From the NCBI GenBank assembly GCA_020845495.1, contig JADLFM010000023.1:1-64000 (forward strand): a stretch of DNA of 64,000 bases, written 5' to 3'. The position numbers were made by a program, and so were the translations under genes. The notes below the pieces were generated by a model. That model was not told the DNA's origin and did not search any database. It saw nothing but the letters and a program-made list of their open reading frames with translations. Positions 59,808 through 64,000 of the stretch are shown here, one piece after another (positions within the stretch are counted from its first letter, which is position 1; every line of letters starts with the position of its first letter). Origin of the DNA: Chloroflexota bacterium (GTDB lineage Bacteria; Chloroflexota; UBA6077; JACCZL01).

Positions 59808-62051
59808 CTACTGCACCCGGATGAAGACCGTCCGGAACACCATCTGATCCGGCGCCCAGGGAGCGCCCCCCGGCCACGCGCTGACCGGCAGGGTCGTGCC
59901 GCTGGCGGCGTCGGCAACGCTCAGGCGCACGAGGTAACGGCCGTCGCGCGTCGGCCCCTTCAACGCGATCTGCTGGTGTGGCTGGTCGGCCGGCGGCAGC
60001 GGCGCCCGGCGCTCGGTGGACACTCGGCCGTCGGGGGTGATGAGTGCGGCGCGCACTTCGAGACCGGCCGGGACGTCGCCCAGAGAGCGCCAGTCGAGCT
60101 CGACGGTGATCGTGCGGTCGCCGCTGGTGGTACGGGGCCGGACGTCGATCCCGTGGATGGCGAGCACCCCGCCGAAGACGGGCGTTGGCAGCCGATAGAC
60201 GCGGGCGTAGCGAATCCCGTTGACGTCGATCGTGAACCACGGCTGCTCCCGCTCGACCCGGTCGGCGAGGCCGGATGGAAGCAGGTCGCGCTGATCGGCC
60301 GCCACGTAGACGACGGCGATGTCGGCTAGTTCGAACGCGTCGAGGGGGACCGCCTGGCCGGTCAGTTGAGCGGCCATGACCTCCGGGTAGAGCGTCGCGA
60401 CGGTCAACTGGGCGGCGTTCGGCTCGGCATTGATACGGCTGGCCACCTGATCCAACCCCTCCCCCCACCCGACCAGCATCGATGCCTCGGCCGTCTTCCC
60501 GCCTCCGAGGAGCGGATCGTAGTAGGCGAGCGGGTACGGCCAGACGCTCAGCAGGCTGGCCGTCAGCCCGAGCGACACGCTGACAACGGCAAGGCTCGCG
60601 CCCAGGTGCACGCGGTGACGCAGACAGCGCGCCCACGGCCACGCTGCATCCTGGCTCGGATGACCTGCCGAAACGCCGCGCCGCACCGTTGCCCTGTCCG
60701 TCTCATCGGCCGTTGCCACGCGCCGCACGAGCGTCGTCGCGGCGCCAGCGATGCCCACGGCCGCCACCGTCACCAGCAGGGGCACGGCCGGGAGAACGTA
60801 GCGGTCGGCCTTCTTCGGCATCACCGCCATCACCCCCACGAATCCGAAAGCCACCAGCACCAGCAGCGCCAGATCGAGTCGTCGTCGCGTCGAGCGCCCA
60901 AGCAGCCAGAACGCAAGCCCGACAACGACGACGGGGCTGAGCCGCAGCAGTAAGGCCAGGGCGTAGAACAGCGGCCCGGGATCCGCGACAGCCGTCCCGA
61001 GTAGGAAGCCGCCAGCATCCATCGGGGTGCCGCCTCGGCCGGCGGTGTAGTCCAACACCCGCTGCACCGTCTGGCCAGGCCGGACCCAGATCGCCGGCCA
61101 GAGGAGGGCGTAGGTGAGGGCGGCGCCTGCCCCCCAGAGCAGCATGCCGCGCCAGTCGCGCCGAAACCCCAGCGCGACGAGCGGCACGACGCCGAGCAGG
61201 ATCAGCGACGGCGTCTTGGTCAGCAGAGCCAGCCCGGTCGTGACCGCGCAGACCGCCAACAGCCAGACGCCGCCTCTCCCTCGTTGCCTGCGCCCGCCGG
61301 CAGCGGGCTCGGAGCGGGTCTGACCGGAGCGGGTTCGCCCGGGGATGGTTCGCCACCGGTCAGCCCACGTTCCAGACCAGAACATCGGCGGGCGCCAGTA
61401 CGCCAGTGCGCTCAGGATCGCGAGCAGGCCAAACTCGGAGAGCAGCGCATCCGAGCGGAGGATGCGGCCGTGTGCCACCAGGAACGGTTCGAGCGCCAGC
61501 ATCAGCCCGCCGACGACACCGGCGAGCGGCCCCCAGAGACGCCAGACGAGCAGCCCCGCTCCGGCGATTGCAGCGGCATGAACGACCGCCATTCCGCGAC
61601 GGGCCTGGATGAGCGCAGCCAGATAGCCGGGCCGGCTTGCGGCGACACGGCCCTCAGCGCCCCGCAGCGAATCCTCGAACGGTTGAAGGGTATCCACGCC
61701 TACCGCGAGCGTCGTCACCCACATGACGGTGACCTCGGGGTGCCCGACCTGATAGGTGTCTCGCCAGTCGCCGTCCGCCACCGCACGGGCGAAGTCGGCG
61801 CTCCGCCCGAGAGTCAGATCCTCGTCGGCCGTCACGTGCTGGCCGAGATCGAGCAGGCGTGGCATGAGTGCGATGGCGAACAGCAGCATAGCGAGCGCGA
61901 GCGGTCTCACCCATCCCGCACGCAGTGGGGAGACGGATGGGCAATCTGCCGAGCCGTCGCCGGCAACGGCCTTGACGACAGATCGCGCCGCCGTGGCGCC
62001 GCTCCATGCCGCCGTGCTCGCCGTGCCCATGTCAGCCGGCCGCTCGGTCAT
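59808..62051 (-). CDS. Polytopic membrane protein, PMT/GT39-like glycosyltransferase
   Basis: 747 residues from ATG 62051 (a frame to 62186 overlaps folE). About ten membrane helices; 'MPRLLDLGQHVTADEDLTLGRSADFARAV' contains the extracytoplasmic acidic residues (DE) typical of the first PMT loop, and 'HPEVTVMWVTTLAVG', 'ALEPFLVAHGRILRSDALLSEFGLLA' match the PMT/ArnT pattern. The C-terminal about 200 residues are a soluble beta-rich domain. It likely adds a sugar from a lipid donor at the cell surface. Acceptor not identified. Confidence 0.78.
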   Translation of the reverse strand: MTERPADMGTASTAAWSGATAARSVVKAVAGDGSADCPSVSPLRAGWVRPLALAMLLFAIALMPRLLDLGQHVTADEDLTLGRSADFARAVADGDWRDTYQVGHPEVTVMWVTTLAVGVDTLQPFEDSLRGAEGRVAASRPGYLAALIQARRGMAVVHAAAIAGAGLLVWRLWGPLAGVVGGLMLALEPFLVAHGRILRSDALLSEFGLLAILSALAYWRPPMFWSGTWADRWRTIPGRTRSGQTRSEPAAGGRRQRGRGGVWLLAVCAVTTGLALLTKTPSLILLGVVPLVALGFRRDWRGMLLWGAGAALTYALLWPAIWVRPGQTVQRVLDYTAGRGGTPMDAGGFLLGTAVADPGPLFYALALLLRLSPVVVVGLAFWLLGRSTRRRLDLALLVLVAFGFVGVMAVMPKKADRYVLPAVPLLVTVAAVGIAGAATTLVRRVATADETDRATVRRGVSAGHPSQDAAWPWARCLRHRVHLGASLAVVSVSLGLTASLLSVWPYPLAYYDPLLGGGKTAEASMLVGWGEGLDQVASRINAEPNAAQLTVATLYPEVMAAQLTGQAVPLDAFELADIAVVYVAADQRDLLPSGLADRVEREQPWFTIDVNGIRYARVYRLPTPVFGGVLAIHGIDVRPRTTSGDRTITVELDWRSLGDVPAGLEVRAALITPDGRVSTERRAPLPPADQPHQQIALKGPTRDGRYLVRLSVADAASGTTLPVSAWPGGAPWAPDQMVFRTVFIRVQ

Positions 62052-62136
62052 CGCGGGGGATGATACGGTACTTGCTTGGAGTGGAGGCGGTGGGCGCTCT
62101 CGTACACTGCGCGCGCTCAGGCGTCGTACGCCCGGG

Positions 62137-62721
62137 TCACTGCCGATCTTCGAGCAGGGCCAGGAACTCCAGCCGCGTCGCCTCACGCGTGCGGAACGCG
62201 CCGCGATTGGCGGACGTGACTACCCGTCCGCTCGGGACGCGCAGGCCGCGCATCGTCATGCAGAGGTGTTCGGCGGCCACAATCACGCCGACTCCGCGCG
62301 GCTGAAGCTTCTCCTCCAGCAGATCGGCGATCTGGCTGGTCAGCCGCTCTTGTACCTGGGGGCGGCGCGCCAGGATGTCCACCACCTGCGCGATCTTGTC
62401 CAGCCCGACAACCCGCCCATGCGGAATGTAGCCGACGTGGACCAGCCCCACGAAGGGCAGCAGGTGATGCTCGCAGACCGATTGCAGCCGGATATCACGC
62501 AGCACCACCATCTCCTGGTGAGCCTCGGCGAAGCCGCCCTCCAGCAGCCGCCCTGGATCCTGGTAGAGCCCGCCGAAGATCTCCGCGTACATCTCGGCCA
62601 CCCGCTCCGGCGTCCTGGCCAGCCCCTCACGGCTCGGGTCTTCCCCTATCGCCCGCAGCAGGTCAGCCACCGCCCGCGCGACCGCCGGTCGGTCGATCAC
62701 CGGCGTGTCTCCTCCCTGCAC
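62137..62721 (-). CDS. folE: GTP cyclohydrolase I
   Basis: 194 residues. Zinc ligands Cys83 and His86 (SVCEHH) and Cys154 (EHLCM), plus 'EGLARTPERVAEMYAEIFGG' and 'VTSANRGAFR' at the C-terminus. Converts GTP to dihydroneopterin triphosphate for folate, and is also the first step toward preQ0/queuosine. Catalytic residues are all present. Stands between the PMT-like gene and coaBC. Confidence 0.95.
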   Translation of the reverse strand: MQGGDTPVIDRPAVARAVADLLRAIGEDPSREGLARTPERVAEMYAEIFGGLYQDPGRLLEGGFAEAHQEMVVLRDIRLQSVCEHHLLPFVGLVHVGYIPHGRVVGLDKIAQVVDILARRPQVQERLTSQIADLLEEKLQPRGVGVIVAAEHLCMTMRGLRVPSGRVVTSANRGAFRTREATRLEFLALLEDRQ

Positions 62722-62803
62722 CGTTCACGTAGGTCAGCCCGCTCTGCGCCCACCCACAGCCGGCACCCTGTCGGTTCAGCCCCCCCGCCCCCTGTCACAC
62801 GCC

Positions 62804-62893
62804 TCATAGATCGTGCTCGCGCATGAGCGAGTCGAGCCGTTCGTCGGAGATCTCGTCCACTAGCTTCCGACGCTGCGCTCGGGTCATCGCCAT
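62804..62893 (-). CDS. Possible 29-residue protein next to coaBC
   Basis: ATG 62893 has a strong GAGGAGAG site 7-8 nt upstream and lies just after the coaBC stop. Sequence MAMTRAQRRKLVDEISDERL then DSLMREHDL, charged and helical. No known family; too short for confidence, but the ribosome site is good and the gene follows coaBC tightly (13 bp). Confidence 0.4.
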   Translation of the reverse strand: MAMTRAQRRKLVDEISDERLDSLMREHDL

Positions 62894-62906
62894 TGCAGAT
62901 CTCTCC

Positions 62907-64000
62907 TCACTCGGCGTGCCACGTGCGGGGCACGCCGCTCTCGCGGATCCGCAACGCCTGATCCAGAATCCGGTGCGCCACGTCTGCTTTCGGCAGCGCT
63001 GGCAGATCCAGGTGGACCCCCCCCGGCCCGAGCATGACGACCGCGTTCGTGTCGCGGCCGAACCCACTGTCCGGCCGGGTAATGTCGTTGGCGACGATCA
63101 GGTCGAGGCGCTTACGGTCGAGCTTGGAGGCGGCATTGGCGACCAGCGCCTCGCTCTCGGCGGCGAAGCCGATCCGGATCAGCCGCCGGCCATCCCCGTG
63201 GTCGCCAGCGTCCGCGAGACCAGCCGTCGCCGCCAGGATGTCGGTCGTCGGCTCCAGGTGGAGGGTCAGTTCGGCACCCTGCTTCTTGATCTTCTGTGTC
63301 GCCACTGATGCCGGGCGGTAATCGGCCACGGCCGCCGCCATCACCAGCAGGTCGGCATCCGGGAGCGCGGCGCGCACGGCCTGGTGCATCTCCTCGGCGC
63401 TCACTACCCGCCGAACGTCCACGCCCAGCGGAGCCGGCAGGGCTGATGGCGCGCTGACCAACACCACGGATGCGCCACGATCGCGAGCAGCCTCCGCGAT
63501 GGCGTAGCCCATCTTGCCGGAGGAGTGGTTCGAGACGAAGCGCACCGGGTCGATCGCTTCCTGCGTGCCCCCCGCCGTCACCACGACGCGCCAGTCGGCG
63601 AGGTCGCCGTGCTGGGCCAGGGCGATCCGCAGGGTGTCCACGATGACAGGCGGCTCGGCGAGTCTCCCTTGCCCGATCAATCCCGACGCCATCCGGCCGT
63701 AGCCCGGCTCGATCACGATGGCGCCTCGATCCCGCACGCGTTGAAGGTTCTCCTGCACCATGGCGTTGGCATACATGTCCACGTCCATCGCCGGCGCGAT
63801 GACGAGCGGCGCACGTGTCGCGAGAACGGTCGTGGAGAGCATGTCGTCGGCCAGGCCATGGCTGAGCTTCGCCAGGGTGTTGGCCGTCGCCGGGGCGATG
63901 CAGACGACGTCGGCTTCCTTCCCGAGCGTCACGTGGCCGATCTCGGTCTCGGCGAGCATCCCGAACAGTTCGGTCGAGACAGGCCGATGGGTGAGCGCCT
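62907..64000 (-). CDS. coaBC: Bifunctional phosphopantothenoylcysteine decarboxylase/synthetase (5' end outside window)
   Basis: The frame continues unbroken to base 64000, so the start is missing; about 364 residues are seen. The visible CoaC part has 'STELFGMLAETEIGHVTLGKEADVVCIAPATANTLAKLSHGLADDMLS' and 'APAMDVDMYANAMVQENL'. The CoaB part has 'VVVTAGGTQEAIDPVRFVSNHSSGKMGYAIAE', 'AAVADYRPA', 'KIKK'. Two steps from phosphopantothenate to phosphopantetheine in coenzyme A synthesis, with FMN. Confidence 0.95.
   Translation of the reverse strand, partial: ALTHRPVSTELFGMLAETEIGHVTLGKEADVVCIAPATANTLAKLSHGLADDMLSTTVLATRAPLVIAPAMDVDMYANAMVQENLQRVRDRGAIVIEPGYGRMASGLIGQGRLAEPPVIVDTLRIALAQHGDLADWRVVVTAGGTQEAIDPVRFVSNHSSGKMGYAIAEAARDRGASVVLVSAPSALPAPLGVDVRRVVSAEEMHQAVRAALPDADLLVMAAAVADYRPASVATQKIKKQGAELTLHLEPTTDILAATAGLADAGDHGDGRRLIRIGFAAESEALVANAASKLDRKRLDLIVANDITRPDSGFGRDTNAVVMLGPGGVHLDLPALPKADVAHRILDQALRIRESGVPRTWHAE

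Overview
High-G+C bacterial DNA (roughly two thirds G+C by eye). It holds about 47 protein genes, no rRNA or tRNA that I can recognise, no CRISPR array and no insertion sequence. The mix fits a Chloroflexota-type (Thermomicrobia-like) chromosome, but this is inference because no phylogenetic marker RNA is present. The features behind it are Tat-exported lipoprotein binding proteins, many orphan ABC importers, a coenzyme-B12 class II ribonucleotide reductase, GTG starts with strong GGAGG sites, and a TPR-CHAT/protease cluster. Both ends are cut: a beta-helix surface protein runs in from the left and coaBC runs out on the right.

Layout. 1-2 kb: end of a beta-helix protein, then a GDT1/UPF0016 cation transporter behind a yybP-ykoY (Mn2+) riboswitch with terminator and promoter. 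2.2-7.4 kb: luciferase-like flavin oxidoreductase, SsuC/SsuB/SsuA-type ABC importer and a 3-hydroxyisobutyrate dehydrogenase-like enzyme. 7.5-8.5 kb: preQ0 transporter-like protein and queF (queuosine pathway). 8.9-15.7 kb: AraC regulator, a two-copy DUF455 ferritin-like protein, and an Opp/Dpp importer without ATPases. 15.7-27.8 kb: mixed housekeeping and stress genes (5'-3' exonuclease, DsrE-like, MFS, YVTN propeller, AlkA glycosylase with DUF488, Tudor-like DUF2945, SDR, brnT/brnA toxin-antitoxin, 2-hydroxyacid dehydrogenase, M20 peptidase, OsmC). 27.9-34 kb: second ATPase-less Opp/Dpp importer and a PAS-GGDEF-EAL protein.

34.3-41.4 kb: a co-directional cluster of TPR-CHAT protease, S9 peptidase, a regulatory-fold protein and a secreted S8 subtilase. 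It looks like a protease-based signalling or conflict module and ends in two strong hairpins. 41.6-46.4 kb: ABC exporter operon with a large accessory membrane protein. 46.8-49.2 kb: membrane-anchored TIM-barrel glycosidase. 49.5-53 kb: nrdJ interrupted by a full-size intein with a LAGLIDADG endonuclease, inserted directly before the catalytic cysteine.

53-54.4 kb is less G+C-rich. It carries two pairs of NrdR-box-like palindromes in identical promoter architecture. One pair fronts nrdJ. The other fronts a small two-gene operon (45 and 110 residues) of unknown function, a possible new member of the ribonucleotide reductase regulon. 54.4-64 kb: Ldh2-type dehydrogenase, dCache histidine kinase, amidohydrolase, PMT-like membrane protein, folE, a tiny ORF and coaBC.

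The observations I rate highest are the duplicated NrdR promoter architecture with its uncharacterised small operon, the nrdJ intein, the CHAT/S9/S8 cluster, the Mn riboswitch, and the brnTA operator palindrome.
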